Numbered from the stretch's first letter, positions 1 through 9,262 are shown. The stretch: 64,000 nucleotides of DNA from Erysipelotrichales bacterium (GCA_910575705.1 CAJTFG010000001.1:124001-188000); one strand, 5' to 3'. Program-made: numbers and translations. The notes: generated by a model from the sequence alone, not told the origin.

Positions 1-856
1 GACAATCGCAATACGGAGAAATGTCCATCACCAGATTAATATAAAAACAAGGGCGACCGGAAACAACCGCTTTCGTATATTCCGCCATTTTTTTATTTAA
101 AAGAGAATTGGCATGATAATTTGCATTGTAGATCGCATCAAAATTACACATTCCAAGGCAGCGTCCACATCCAACACAACGCGTATGATCGATATGGGCA
201 TGACGATTTTCATCATAAGATATCGCATCGTGAGCACAGACTTTCGCACACATACGGCAGCCGACACATGCCTCTTCGCGAACCGAAGGCTTACCGCTGT
301 TATGCTGTTCCATCTTACCGGCGCGGCTTCCGCATCCCATGCCGATATTTTTGATACAGCCTCCGAAGCCGGCGGATTCATGTCCTTTAAAATGACTCAA
401 AGCGATAAATACATCCGCTTCCATGATCGCCCGTCCGATCTTCGCTTCTTTTACATATTCGCCGTTCTCTACCGGAACAGCAACCTCATCCGTGCCTTTC
501 AAACCATCTCCGATGATGACATGACAGCCGGTGCTGAATGGTGAAAATCCGTTCTCATACGCCGCTTCCAAATGATCGAGCGCATTTTTACGTCTGCCGA
601 CATACAACGTATTACAATCGGTAAGAAACGGACGACCGCCCAAGGATTTCACGACATCCGCCACCGTCTTCGCATAATTAGGACGAAGATACGAGAGATT
701 CCCCGGCTCTCCGAAATGAATCTTAATCGCTGTAAATTTATTCTCAAAATCGATATCCGCAATTCCCGCCTTGCGCATCAAACGTTCCAGTTTCATCTGC
801 AGGCTCGTTCCCGGCAATGCCCGTAAATCTGTAAAGTATACATTTGCTTTTTCCAT
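1..856 (-). CDS. DUF362 domain protein with 4Fe-4S ferredoxin motifs (3' end cut by window)
   Basis: This minus-strand frame stays open from an ATG at 856 to the window edge, about 285 codons, so the C-terminus is missing. The N-terminus (MEKANVYFTDLRA) and the stretch IKIHFGEPGN are typical of DUF362 proteins. Roughly residues 190-240 hold two 4Fe-4S ferredoxin motifs, CVGCRMCAKVC and CVGCGRCLGMC. The combination points to a cytoplasmic iron-sulfur protein whose electron-transfer partner is unknown. It lies just downstream of proS on the same strand, but a proS terminator at 902-930 separates them. Confidence 0.85.
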   Translation of the reverse strand, partial: MEKANVYFTDLRALPGTSLQMKLERLMRKAGIADIDFENKFTAIKIHFGEPGNLSYLRPNYAKTVADVVKSLGGRPFLTDCNTLYVGRRKNALDHLEAAYENGFSPFSTGCHVIIGDGLKGTDEVAVPVENGEYVKEAKIGRAIMEADVFIALSHFKGHESAGFGGCIKNIGMGCGSRAGKMEQHNSGKPSVREEACVGCRMCAKVCAHDAISYDENRHAHIDHTRCVGCGRCLGMCNFDAIYNANYHANSLLNKKMAEYTKAVVSGRPCFYINLVMDISPYCDC

Positions 857-901
857 GGTTATCACTTCCTTATGTTATTATTTTACACCTCTTTCTTTCA
901 T

Positions 902-930
902 AAAAAAAGATAGAAACGCTTCTATCTTTT
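902..930 (-). terminator. Rho-independent terminator of proS
   Basis: On the minus strand a 10-bp stem (AAAGATAGAA / TTCTATCTTT) is followed by a run of seven T residues. It overlaps the proS stop codon and ends the yrrN-yrrO-proS unit. Confidence 0.8.
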
Positions 931-2614
931 ACATATTCATCACAATGTCCACAATATCCGCAACTGCCACATCGGCATTTTCGCTATCCGTACGTCTGCG
1001 CAGCTCTACCATACCTTGTGCAGCTCCTCTGCCGACGGTTATCCTGACAGGAATGCCGATCAGTTCCAGATCTTTAAACTTCACGCCCGGACGTTCATTG
1101 CGATCATCCAGCAGCACATCCAAACCGCGGCCGGTAAGTTCATCATACAGATCATTGGCAATGCGAACCTGTTCCTCATCCTTCATGGATACGATCACGA
1201 TCGCCGCCTGATACGGCGCAACTGCTTTCGGCCATATGATCCCGTTCTCATCGTTGTGCTGTTCTACAATCGCCGCCATGCAGCGTTCCAAACCGAAACC
1301 ATAAGAACCCATCACGACCGGATGAAGTTCATTATCCGCATCCAAATATTCCAGTCCCATGCTCTTCGCATACTTCGTTCCGAGCTTAAACGTATTCCCC
1401 ACTTCGATTCCTTTGCAGAATTTCAGCGGTTTTCCACACACAGGACAACGATCCCCCTCATGTACCTGAGCGATATCCGCTGTCATCTCCACTTCAAAAT
1501 CTTTGATATTCACATTTTCTATATGATGATCCGTCTTATTGGCTCCTACGATAAAATTGCGCATATGCGTAACTTCACGATCCATAATGATCGGACAATC
1601 CAAACCGATAGGACCTGCAAAGCCTACCTTTGCATGCGTAACGCGTTCCACTTCATCAAACTCTGCCAGTTCCATCTCATTCGCATGCAGAAGCTTCAGC
1701 ACTTTGGTTTCATTCAGCTCCCGATTTCCTTTCAGAAGAAAAGCATATGTCTTTCCATCCACCCGATAGATCAGCGTCTTCACAAAATCATCGGCAGAAC
1801 GATGGAAGAAATTCGCAACATCCTCAATAGATTTTGCGTTCGGTGTCTCCACGATATGCATGTCTTTATATTCCTCTGCAGATGAACTTCTCGTATCAAC
1901 GACTTCGGTAATTTCCAGATTACTGGAAAAATCGCATCCCTCACATGTCACGACAACATCTTCGCCGATCTCCGAAATCGCCTGGAACTCTTCCGATAAA
2001 GAACCGCCCATCGCCCCTGTATCGGCTTTTACGATCTTATATGTCAGTTCACAGCGATCCATGATGTTCTCATATGCATGAAACATCTTCATATACGATT
2101 CATGCAAACCTTCTTCATCCACATCAAAGGAATACGCATCTTTCATAATAAATTCACGGACGCGGATCAATCCATAGCGCGGCCGTGTCTCATCGCGATA
2201 CTTCGTCTGGATCTGGTATAGATTGTATGGAAAATCCTTATAAGACCTTCCCTTCATCATGGCAGCTATCGTAAACAGCTCTTCGTGAGTAGGGCCTAAT
2301 ACATAGTTTTTCTGGTAGCGGTCTTTCAAAGAAAACATATTGGAACCAAACGCTTTCCTTCTTCCCGATCTCTCATAAACCTCTTCCGGTATCATAGCCG
2401 GCATCAACAGTTCCTGCGCACCGGTCTTATCCATCTCTTCACGAACGATATCTTCGATCTTTTTCAGCACGCGTTTTCCCATTGGCATGATCATGTAAAT
2501 ACCGCTGCTGCTTTTCTTGATCATTCCCGCACGTACTAATAGATTACCGCTTGTGCTGTCTTCATCTTTTGCATTTTCTCTCATTGTATAAAAGAAGCTG
2601 TTGCTAAGTTTCAT
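929..2614 (-). CDS. proS: Prolyl-tRNA synthetase
   Basis: Class II aminoacyl-tRNA synthetase that charges tRNA-Pro. It is 561 aa, normal for the bacterial-type enzyme that carries an editing (INS) insertion between catalytic motifs 2 and 3. The N-terminus has the motif 1 context and the GPTHEELF signature, followed by RDETRPRYGLIRVREF (motif 2). The middle holds the insertion, with a zinc-like CEGCDF and a CPVCGKPL pair. Motif 3 (GSYGFGLERC) precedes the anticodon-binding domain. The second of two nearby ATGs (2614) is chosen because AAAGGAG sits 7 nt upstream. It follows the U32 gene by 12 bp in one transcription unit. Confidence 0.97.
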   Translation of the reverse strand: MKLSNSFFYTMRENAKDEDSTSGNLLVRAGMIKKSSSGIYMIMPMGKRVLKKIEDIVREEMDKTGAQELLMPAMIPEEVYERSGRRKAFGSNMFSLKDRYQKNYVLGPTHEELFTIAAMMKGRSYKDFPYNLYQIQTKYRDETRPRYGLIRVREFIMKDAYSFDVDEEGLHESYMKMFHAYENIMDRCELTYKIVKADTGAMGGSLSEEFQAISEIGEDVVVTCEGCDFSSNLEITEVVDTRSSSAEEYKDMHIVETPNAKSIEDVANFFHRSADDFVKTLIYRVDGKTYAFLLKGNRELNETKVLKLLHANEMELAEFDEVERVTHAKVGFAGPIGLDCPIIMDREVTHMRNFIVGANKTDHHIENVNIKDFEVEMTADIAQVHEGDRCPVCGKPLKFCKGIEVGNTFKLGTKYAKSMGLEYLDADNELHPVVMGSYGFGLERCMAAIVEQHNDENGIIWPKAVAPYQAAIVIVSMKDEEQVRIANDLYDELTGRGLDVLLDDRNERPGVKFKDLELIGIPVRITVGRGAAQGMVELRRRTDSENADVAVADIVDIVMNM

Positions 2615-2626
2615 ATTCATTCTCCT

Positions 2627-3853
2627 TTAGTAAATCATACTTCTGTCTTTTTTCATCACCTTGCGGATCATAGCGTCTTTTTCCATCGGTACAGATACAT
2701 GTGTCTTAATGATCTGCATCGGTTTATTAGCGACTTCCAGTATATTCCCATCCAGATCATACAAATCCTCCAGTTGAAATTCCCGCATTGCGATATGCGG
2801 CCCAAATACTTCTGCCGCAATATGTCCGCAAAAATGATTACGAACTTCTAAAGTAGCCATCTGTTCACTTTCATCGTAATCCAGAACATAGGCGATATAT
2901 TCCTGCGTTACACCGGCGCCGTTCACACCATATAAATGAGCTTGCGGCAGCGGCTGTCCTTCATAAAACCCTACCCCGGTGGGTCGATTTTCCGCCTTGG
3001 ACAATTCATTGCAGTACCACTCCATACGCTTGTCACTCAAGCGTCCTGTTTCATAAACTTCATCAATCAGCATACGATACGTTTTCACAAGCGTGGCTAT
3101 ATAATAGGAACTCTTCATCCTTCCTTCGATTTTCAAAGATGCGATCCCCATCTCGATCAAATCCGGAATGTATCTTGCCGCCATAAGATCCTTGCTGGAC
3201 ATAGAAAACAGATCATGTTCGTCATGCAGCTGCGTTTCTTTGTCATATAAGCGATATTTCCACCGGCAGCTTTGGGCGCACCCCCCACGGTTCGCGTCCC
3301 TCGCTGTCATGTGATTGCTTAATACGCAGCGTCCGGAATAGGAAATGCACATACCGCCGTGAATGAAAACCTCTAAAGGAAGTTCGCTCTTCATCGACGT
3401 TCTACGGATATCTTCCAGCGTACACTCCCTAGCCAAAACAACACGATCCATCCCTTTCTCGTTCCAAAACGATACGGCGGCGCTATTCGTGGAAGAATGC
3501 TGTGTGCTGATATGCACTTCCAGCTTCGGCGCTACTTTTTTTGCTGTCATCGCAATATGAGGAGACGCACATATCACCGCCGTTACCCCGATGCTCTCTA
3601 ATTCCTTCAAATACTCGCAAAGACCGTCCAGATCATCTTCATGCGGAAGCATATTTACTGTCACATGGACATTGGCGCCATGTTCCTTCGCAAATCGTAC
3701 ACCTTCCGCAATATCCGCAAGTTCGAAATTACTGGCACGTGAGCGCAGAGAAAACTTCTTCCCCCCTAGATAAACGGCATCCGCACCATAAAGCACAGCG
3801 ATCTTCAAACGCTCCAGATCGCCGGCCGGCGCCAATAACTCTATTTTCTTCAT
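2627..3853 (-). CDS. yrrO: Peptidase U32 family tRNA hydroxylation protein (YrrO type)
   Basis: 408-aa U32 protein. The N-terminus ELLAPAGDLERLKIAVLYGADAVYLGG is diagnostic. The U32 signature, with its clustered cysteines (GGMCISYSGRCVLSNHM and GGCAQSCRWKY), lies at about residues 165-200 and binds an iron-sulfur cluster in characterised relatives. In Bacillus subtilis the YrrN/YrrO pair is required for 5-hydroxyuridine at the wobble position of tRNA; the same role is inferred here because the same pair sits together. The gene is 8 bp downstream of the yrrN-like gene and 12 bp upstream of proS, linking tRNA modification with tRNA charging. Confidence 0.9.
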   Translation of the reverse strand: MKKIELLAPAGDLERLKIAVLYGADAVYLGGKKFSLRSRASNFELADIAEGVRFAKEHGANVHVTVNMLPHEDDLDGLCEYLKELESIGVTAVICASPHIAMTAKKVAPKLEVHISTQHSSTNSAAVSFWNEKGMDRVVLARECTLEDIRRTSMKSELPLEVFIHGGMCISYSGRCVLSNHMTARDANRGGCAQSCRWKYRLYDKETQLHDEHDLFSMSSKDLMAARYIPDLIEMGIASLKIEGRMKSSYYIATLVKTYRMLIDEVYETGRLSDKRMEWYCNELSKAENRPTGVGFYEGQPLPQAHLYGVNGAGVTQEYIAYVLDYDESEQMATLEVRNHFCGHIAAEVFGPHIAMREFQLEDLYDLDGNILEVANKPMQIIKTHVSVPMEKDAMIRKVMKKDRSMIY

Positions 3854-3861
3854 GCTCTCAC

Positions 3862-4764
3862 CTACTTTACCATGCTCGTCTTTTTATAATAAAAACCGTT
3901 TGTGATATGATCATCCATATGGTTCTGTTCATAATCCCGCAACATCTGCTCTGCATCCACAGCGCCATCCAAAATCCGGCGATAACAGCCCAGCGCTTCT
4001 TTTACATAATCAACATCATGAAAAATACCATGGATACGCACATTCCCGATACCAGCCTTCGCCAGCTGACGGATCTCCAAAAAGCTGACAAGCGTAAACC
4101 CCGAAAATGCATGCGTTCCCAGATCATCTTCCATAATCGGCATATGTTCATCCCTTGTTTCTTCCATCATATACAGCGTTCTCTTATTACGAATATCCAC
4201 ATCTCGATGGATAAACTTCAAATAACTGCTGATAAGATGACGCTTGCTATGCATCATATTCAGCCGTCCGTGAATAACCGTTTCCAACTGATCGCCTCGG
4301 CATTGCGATGCAATGAAACATATTTCCGCCAATGTGATCTCCCCTGACAGCACGACGCTCTGTATACGCTCCTGTAAATAAAACCGCACATCCATCGCGT
4401 TGGTAATCAGCGTATCCGGCTGATACCGCAGACGATCCTCCATTCCCAGCTGCTGAGCAAACCGCAGAACCGCTTCATCCCCGAAATATATACCGTCTAT
4501 ATCCAGATTTTTCAGAAAACGGAGATGCTCCCATAATCCATCCAGTTCATCTTCCGTAAACAGCCGATTCACCAATGCGAAGCATTCCAATCCCACAGCA
4601 GAACATTCTTTTTTATATAACGGAAAATCCTCAGTTTTGACAGGAGCAGCACCCCGCGCACTATAAAAAGGATCCGCAAGGACAACCGCATCCGCACCTG
4701 CCTCTTTCAGTTCTTTTAAATGATGTAGATCATAGGCATCCGTAATAAATTTCAAGTTTTTCAC
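3862..4764 (-). CDS. yrrN: Short U32 family protein, YrrN type
   Basis: 300-aa short-form U32 protein lacking the C-terminal extension of its partner. It has a TIM-barrel-like start (EAGADAVVLADPFYSARGAAPV) and the conserved VVLSGEITLAEICFIASQC plus VIHGRLNMMHSKRHLIS region, where the usual Cys-rich U32 loop is reduced. By B. subtilis precedent it acts with YrrO in prephenate-dependent wobble-uridine hydroxylation. The annotated start is GTG at 4764; a TTG 9 nt inside, with AAGGTG upstream, is a possible alternative. Confidence 0.85.
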   Translation of the reverse strand: MKNLKFITDAYDLHHLKELKEAGADAVVLADPFYSARGAAPVKTEDFPLYKKECSAVGLECFALVNRLFTEDELDGLWEHLRFLKNLDIDGIYFGDEAVLRFAQQLGMEDRLRYQPDTLITNAMDVRFYLQERIQSVVLSGEITLAEICFIASQCRGDQLETVIHGRLNMMHSKRHLISSYLKFIHRDVDIRNKRTLYMMEETRDEHMPIMEDDLGTHAFSGFTLVSFLEIRQLAKAGIGNVRIHGIFHDVDYVKEALGCYRRILDGAVDAEQMLRDYEQNHMDDHITNGFYYKKTSMVK

Positions 4765-4842
4765 CTTTCTTTACTGCATGCTTTATATTATAATATAAAA
4801 TATAACGGTTGAACAGATAAAACCGCAGGGAAAGGAGAAAGT

Positions 4843-5424
4843 ATGGCGAACTGTATATGCGCATGGGTACATGATGAATTCGACCGCAGGTATCACGATG
4901 AAGAATGGGGAAAACCGTGCCATGATGACCGGCATCTATTCGAAATGCTCATTCTGGAAGGCTTTCAGGCAGGACTTAGCTGGAATACAATTTTAAGAAA
5001 GCGTGAGAATTTCCGAAAAGCTTTTGACAATTTCCATGTGGAAAAAGTGGCTTCTTACCAGGAAGACGATATCCAAAGGCTGCTGCAAGACAGCGGCATC
5101 GTCCGCAACCGCCTAAAAATAAGAGGCGCGGTAAAAAATGCGAAAGCTTTTTTATTGATTCAAAAAGAATATGGAAGCTTTGATCGATACATATGGAGTT
5201 TCGTCAATCATCAGCCGATCATCAACGCTTATACATCACCAAAGGAGATCCCATCTTCTACCGCTGTTTCCGATCATATGAGCAAGGAACTCAAAAAGCG
5301 CGGTTTTACCTTTGTAGGTACTACGATCTGTTATTCCTTCATGCAGGCAGTCGGTATGGTCAACGATCACGAAGCCCATTGCCGAGAATATCAAAACTGT
5401 ATTTCACACCAACATGATTTTTAA
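4843..5424 (+). CDS. tag: DNA-3-methyladenine glycosylase I
   Basis: 193-aa base-excision repair glycosylase that removes N3-methyladenine from DNA. It shows the family zinc-site residues: an N-terminal Cys in CICAW, His in YHDEEWG, and the C-terminal NDHEAHCRE. The central ILEGFQAGLSWNTILRKRENFRKAF is the classic Tag motif. Length matches the family (about 185-195 aa). The ribosome site GGAAAGGAGAAAGT precedes the ATG. It is divergent from the U32/proS operon and shares a 78-bp AT-rich intergenic region with it. Confidence 0.95.
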   Translation: MANCICAWVHDEFDRRYHDEEWGKPCHDDRHLFEMLILEGFQAGLSWNTILRKRENFRKAFDNFHVEKVASYQEDDIQRLLQDSGIVRNRLKIRGAVKNAKAFLLIQKEYGSFDRYIWSFVNHQPIINAYTSPKEIPSSTAVSDHMSKELKKRGFTFVGTTICYSFMQAVGMVNDHEAHCREYQNCISHQHDF

Positions 5425-5442
5425 GAAAGTTTGAAAAAGATA

Positions 5443-5471
5443 TTGATTTAAACCGGCACCTATGATATTAT
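5443..5471 (+). promoter_or_regulatory. Promoter of tRNA-Asn
   Basis: TTGATT and TATTAT are separated by exactly 17 bp. The -10 box ends 12 bp before the tRNA 5' end. Confidence 0.75.
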
Positions 5472-5483
5472 AATCAAGCAGTT

Positions 5484-5559
5484 GCCTGAATAGCTCAGTA
5501 GGTAGAGCATCCGGCTGTTAACCGGCAGGTCACAAGTTCGAGTCTTGTTTCAGGCGCCA
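5484..5559 (+). tRNA. tRNA-Asn (GTT)
   Basis: 76-nt cloverleaf with encoded CCA. The acceptor stem is GCCTGAA / TTCAGGC, the anticodon loop is CTGTTAA (anticodon GTT) and the T loop is TTCGAGT. It has its own promoter and is followed by a terminator. Confidence 0.95.
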
Positions 5560-5569
5560 TATGCAAAGC

Positions 5570-5595
5570 ACATCCTCATAGAGGATGTTTTTTTT
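5570..5595 (+). terminator. Terminator after tRNA-Asn
   Basis: Eight-bp stem ACATCCTC / GAGGATGT with loop ATA, followed by a run of T. Confidence 0.9.
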
Positions 5596-5804
5596 ACCCT
5601 TATCTTCACATCCCCGCAGTTCTCTACACCCTTATCATCAATTTACATTTAAATGAATATTTAAGATAAAACATGATATAATAATAAAACAAACACTTCA
5701 CATCCGTAATGAAAACATTTCTATAAGAATAATATCTTTCTTTCAGATTATTATAATATCACTTTTAACAAGATACAATATAGGCGTAGAAGAGGAGAAC
5801 GATT

Positions 5805-6170
5805 ATGAACATTGACTATAAAACAGTAGGCGCCAGGATACGCAAAGTCCGAATAGAACACGATCTTACACAGGAAGCATTAGCTGAATTAGTCGGTATT
5901 TCCACATCCCATGTAAGCAATATCGAAACGGGCACAAAGCAGATCAGCCTATCTACTTTGATCAAACTAGCAAACGCTTTAAAAGTATCTGTTGATGAGC
6001 TATTGTTCGATAACGTCATCCACTCCAACACAAAATATGAAAAAGAGATCATGCGCTATTTAGATGACTGCAGTGATTATGAAATACGACATATCATTGA
6101 TCTGATCATCGCCACCAAAGCATCTATACGCAAAAATATTGAATTGAAGAAAAAATTTGAAAATTCATAA
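5805..6170 (+). CDS. XRE-family helix-turn-helix regulator
   Basis: 121-aa DNA-binding protein. Residues 8-65 form a Cro/CI-type HTH (ARIRKVRIEHDLTQEALAEL, then GISTSHVSNIETGTKQISL). The C-terminal 50 residues are charged and helical, with no recognisable sensor domain. A strong ribosome site (AGAGGAGAAC) precedes the ATG. It stands alone between tRNA-Asn and a convergent nitroreductase gene. The target is unknown. Confidence 0.85.
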   Translation: MNIDYKTVGARIRKVRIEHDLTQEALAELVGISTSHVSNIETGTKQISLSTLIKLANALKVSVDELLFDNVIHSNTKYEKEIMRYLDDCSDYEIRHIIDLIIATKASIRKNIELKKKFENS

Positions 6171-6193
6171 TAGTACTTCACATCAAACTATAA

Positions 6194-6219
6194 ACGAACC
6201 TATGTTAGGTTCGTTTTTA
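6194..6219 (+). terminator. Terminator between convergent XRE and nitroreductase genes
   Basis: Nine-bp stem ACGAACCTA / TAGGTTCGT with loop TGT, then five T. It touches the stop codon of the opposite-strand gene. Confidence 0.85.
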
Positions 6220-6717
6220 TTTCACGTATTGGATCTTTGTGACATCAAAGCGATTTTGTATAGGCTTTTCCTCATCTGCATAACCTACTGCCACAACACC
6301 GATCGGAATATACTCCGCAGGAAGAGAAAACTTCTTTTGAAATCCTTCTACACGCTCTGTCTTCGGCCAGATACCACACCAGCACGTACCTAATCCCTGA
6401 TGTACCGCTTCGATCAATATATTCTCAATGGCAGCAGCGCCATCCAGATAAAGATAGCCTTCATCCGCAGAAGCTTCCTTATCCCCCATCACTAAAATAG
6501 CGCAAGGAGCCGTTTTCATCATTCCCGTATACGGCTGCAATTCCGTCATCTCATCTAATTGCCGGCGATTCGTAATCACAAGAAAACGCCAAGTCTGATT
6601 GTTTCTGGCTGTCGGCGCTTGCATAGCCGCTTTTAAAAGTTCTTCGATTTTTTCCTGTTCTACAGGCTTTGTCTTATACTTTCGAATACTTTGTCTTTGA
6701 TAAATTTCTTTCAGCAT
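6217..6717 (-). CDS. Nitroreductase family protein
   Basis: 166-aa FMN-dependent NAD(P)H oxidoreductase of the nitroreductase superfamily. Hallmarks are the N-terminal RQSIRKYKTKPV phosphate-binding motif, the APTARNNQTWRFLVI segment and the C-terminal IGVVAVGYADEEKP. The substrate is not predictable from sequence; family members reduce nitro- or quinone compounds. A GAGAGGG ribosome site precedes the ATG. Single-gene unit. Confidence 0.9.
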   Translation of the reverse strand: MLKEIYQRQSIRKYKTKPVEQEKIEELLKAAMQAPTARNNQTWRFLVITNRRQLDEMTELQPYTGMMKTAPCAILVMGDKEASADEGYLYLDGAAAIENILIEAVHQGLGTCWCGIWPKTERVEGFQKKFSLPAEYIPIGVVAVGYADEEKPIQNRFDVTKIQYVK

Positions 6718-6896
6718 ACAAATCCCTCTCTTTTTATTATCTATTTACATGCTCTATTCGCATATTAATTTCTGAGCTCTTTCCAAATAACTATTTGAAA
6801 ACACATCACACAACAACTATCTAGATTTTAGGTCTTTATAAAGTCTATCCGTTATCCAGGAAACTCACCTTTCTTACCCCCATTGCGCATATTAGA

Positions 6897-7676
6897 TCAA
6901 TTCTTATAAAGTTCCGGCCGCTCAACCAATAAACCATACTTTAAATTATCCAGTTTAACTATGTTACTATATAATGCTTTGACTTCTTTGCATGGCTCCA
7001 ATGTTAAATGCTCAATATTTTTAAGCCTTAAAACAGGTGTATAGTCTTTCCTTTTAAGACGTATAGTTAAAAACCTGAAAAATCTTAATTGATTCATATC
7101 ATTCAGAAAATCCAATGACTTTACATGAATATATCGGGGACCGTATCCATCGCCTTCAATGGAAAGGCTTTCTAATTTTTCAAGACTTGCAAGCACACTA
7201 TAATCATCAATTTTTTGAAAGTTTTCTATCGATAAAGCAACAAGCTTTTTAAGATGCGTAAGCGGCTTTATGCTTTGCACTCTTGCGCCAGACCCTATAT
7301 GTAGATATTCAAGTTTATCAAGATTTACGATCTTAGAAATATCGGAATACGATCCCCATTTTATATGCAATTTCCTAAGATTTTGCTGTGAACAAACAGC
7401 CTCAAACAGTTCTTGCGGCATCATCGTCCCAAAGGACAATTCTGTAAATGCGGTTGTATTACTTGATAAAAAAGTACACCATTCTTGCAAAACACGCTTT
7501 TTCTCTTTTGAAGTTTTGTATTGGGGCGTAAAACTATCCCCTAATTGCGTGCAGTTTATCGTCAACGCATTTTCACCGGTATACTCTGATACTTCCACAA
7601 GACTTTTAGGATATGATTCATCTTTGTGATAATAGTCAAAGCCGTACTTTACTTGCTTTTCATTCAGAATCGGCAT
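6897..7676 (-). CDS. Leucine-rich-repeat-like protein, function unknown
   Basis: 259-aa protein without a signal peptide. From about residue 95 it has irregular leucine-rich repeats of roughly 22-25 residues (LRKLHIKWGSYSDISKIVNLDKLEYLHIGSG, in pieces: LEYLHIG, LVALSIENF, LESLSIEGD, IEHLTLEP). Lack of a secretion signal suggests a cytoplasmic protein-binding role. AAGGAGGGAAG precedes the ATG. It starts a three-gene minus-strand block of low-GC, poorly known genes (to 8852), possibly acquired. Confidence 0.6.
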   Translation of the reverse strand: MPILNEKQVKYGFDYYHKDESYPKSLVEVSEYTGENALTINCTQLGDSFTPQYKTSKEKKRVLQEWCTFLSSNTTAFTELSFGTMMPQELFEAVCSQQNLRKLHIKWGSYSDISKIVNLDKLEYLHIGSGARVQSIKPLTHLKKLVALSIENFQKIDDYSVLASLEKLESLSIEGDGYGPRYIHVKSLDFLNDMNQLRFFRFLTIRLKRKDYTPVLRLKNIEHLTLEPCKEVKALYSNIVKLDNLKYGLLVERPELYKN

Positions 7677-7723
7677 CTACTTCCCTCCTTAAGACAAATG
7701 CTATTCATCCGCTTTAATAGCAA

Positions 7724-8284
7724 CTATTGGTGCACTTCTTTTGTAACCTTCATCGTTTTTATAATTTCGATTACTTCCTCTGCATCCGGACCCGTTAAAC
7801 CGTAATTTATAACTACGATCGTTTTATTAATATCATGAAACGAAATATCGCTCCAATCCTCATTTCCGTCATAATATCCGATCGCTGCTTTTACTCCGTT
7901 ATTCAAAGAGATATCTTCTGTTGTCCTGCCGGTACCGCAAACGCCAAACGAAGTATCGTAAAAAGACAGCATCGCATAATTATCTTCATCATTTTTATAC
8001 AGTTTCAAAATGTGTTTATAATCGCCGCTCTCTTCATTTTTTTGTATTTCTTCATAGTTCCATCTATTGGGAATCGTCATTTCCAATGTAACATTATCGA
8101 CCACTTCAGAATATTCCCGAACATCTTGATCTACTGTATCCGCAGGAGCGGGAGTGACATTTCCGGTCTCAAAATCAAAATCTGCTCTACCGGTAACACT
8201 GGCTTCTACTAACTTATATCCGACTCCCATGATAATCAATACGGCACAAAAAACTCCAATCCTCATTTTCTTGTTCTCATCCAT
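7724..8284 (-). CDS. Membrane-anchored hypothetical protein
   Basis: About 186 aa from the ATG at 8284; a GTG at 8329 would add 15 residues. A short basic N-terminus and one hydrophobic segment (IGVFCAVLIIMGVGYKLVEA) suggest a single membrane anchor with an outside domain. The rest has alternating strands (VTLEMTIPNRWNYEEI, FHDINKTIVVINYGLTG) reminiscent of PsbP/DUF-type extracytoplasmic folds, but I recognise no family. Confidence 0.55.
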   Translation of the reverse strand: MDENKKMRIGVFCAVLIIMGVGYKLVEASVTGRADFDFETGNVTPAPADTVDQDVREYSEVVDNVTLEMTIPNRWNYEEIQKNEESGDYKHILKLYKNDEDNYAMLSFYDTSFGVCGTGRTTEDISLNNGVKAAIGYYDGNEDWSDISFHDINKTIVVINYGLTGPDAEEVIEIIKTMKVTKEVHQ

Positions 8285-8339
8285 CTTCCCATTACCGCAG
8301 CCTTTCTCATTACGATTCAATTTTATCACAAATCAGCGC

Positions 8340-8852
8340 TCATAGAATTAAATCCACATCATATTCATCATGTATTAAAATATAGTCATTACCATATTTC
8401 TTACACAATTCTAAATTGTTTTTATTTTCCTGTTTTAATTCTTCTATATCGATATCGCCCGGATATTTTCTATCTTCTATCACATTTTCATATAGCTTAA
8501 TATTATTATAATTCGTATCTATATATTTTTCTGTCATGATCAAACAAATATATTTGATCTGCTTTAAATAACTTTTTTCAAAATCGTCTTTCCAATAAAA
8601 AGGTATGTAACATCCCTCTATTATTAAATTCTGATTATTTTCTATAGCAGTTTTAAGGATCTCCTTGACTATTTTCCATAAATACTCTGTTAACCGATCA
8701 TCATCTTCTATTGTCAAATCCGTATTGTCGCTTCTAATGAGTCCCATTTTCAAATGATCTATCGATAGATACGGATATTTATACTTTTCTAATAATCTTT
8801 GTGCTAATAATGTTTTACCCGTATGGGAACTTCCTGCTATTAAAACGACCAT
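8340..8852 (-). CDS. P-loop kinase-like / AAA-type ATPase
   Basis: 170-aa nucleotide-binding protein. A Walker A motif GSSHTGKT lies at residues 7-14 and is followed by an adenylate-kinase-like SIDHLKMGLIRSDNTD segment and LIIEGCYIPFYW (Walker B-like strand). Such small P-loop proteins phosphorylate small molecules, or resemble zeta toxins; the substrate is unknown. The gene is notably AT-rich (many AAT/ATA/TTA codons) compared with neighbours, hinting at transfer. Ribosome site GAGAAGGAA. Confidence 0.65.
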   Translation of the reverse strand: MVVLIAGSSHTGKTLLAQRLLEKYKYPYLSIDHLKMGLIRSDNTDLTIEDDDRLTEYLWKIVKEILKTAIENNQNLIIEGCYIPFYWKDDFEKSYLKQIKYICLIMTEKYIDTNYNNIKLYENVIEDRKYPGDIDIEELKQENKNNLELCKKYGNDYILIHDEYDVDLIL

Positions 8853-9082
8853 TTCCTTCTCCGATCTTAATCATAAATTTCCAATTTTACAAATTTTATA
8901 AATAACATTCCATGCATTATATGATTTAACCCTAAAACACATTTCCTTTTATATCATTATATCAAAATTAAAATAATAAATAACATATAACGGCAGGCGA
9001 TCTTTCAAAATTTTTAAAGCGTGAATTGAAAAAGAAAAAGCCAGACGTTTTAAAAAAATCGAAAACCTCAGCTACCAAACAA

Positions 9083-9108
9083 CAAAAAAACCCGCATGTT
9101 CACGGGTT
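9083..9108 (-). terminator. Terminator of tRNA-Glu
   Basis: On the minus strand a stem AACCCG / CGGGTT with an 8-nt loop is followed by T residues, directly downstream of the tRNA. Confidence 0.8.
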
Positions 9109-9119
9109 ATTCTACATCA

Positions 9120-9195
9120 TGGTGACGCGTACGGGATTCGAACCCGTGAATGCATGCGTGAAAGGCATGTGAGTTAACCGTTTCTCCAACGCGCC
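9120..9195 (-). tRNA. tRNA-Glu (TTC)
   Basis: 76-nt cloverleaf with encoded CCA. The acceptor stem is GGCGCGT / ACGCGTC (one G-T pair), the anticodon loop is CTTTCAC (anticodon TTC) and the T loop is TTCGAAT. Confidence 0.95.
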
Positions 9196-9233
9196 ATGTA
9201 TAGGGAACTTGCTGTAACCGCAAGTGCTCATTT

Positions 9234-9262
9234 ATAATACCACGAATGATATGGCTTGACAA
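9234..9262 (-). promoter_or_regulatory. Promoter of tRNA-Glu
   Basis: On the minus strand TTGTCA and TATTAT are separated by 17 bp, 38 bp upstream of the tRNA. The -35 region lies within a GGCTTGACAAGCC palindrome. Confidence 0.7.

Noticed and set aside
1016-1885. Long plus-strand ORF (289 codons) opposite proS
   Set aside because: Antisense shadow of the clear proS gene; composition and lack of ribosome site do not support it.
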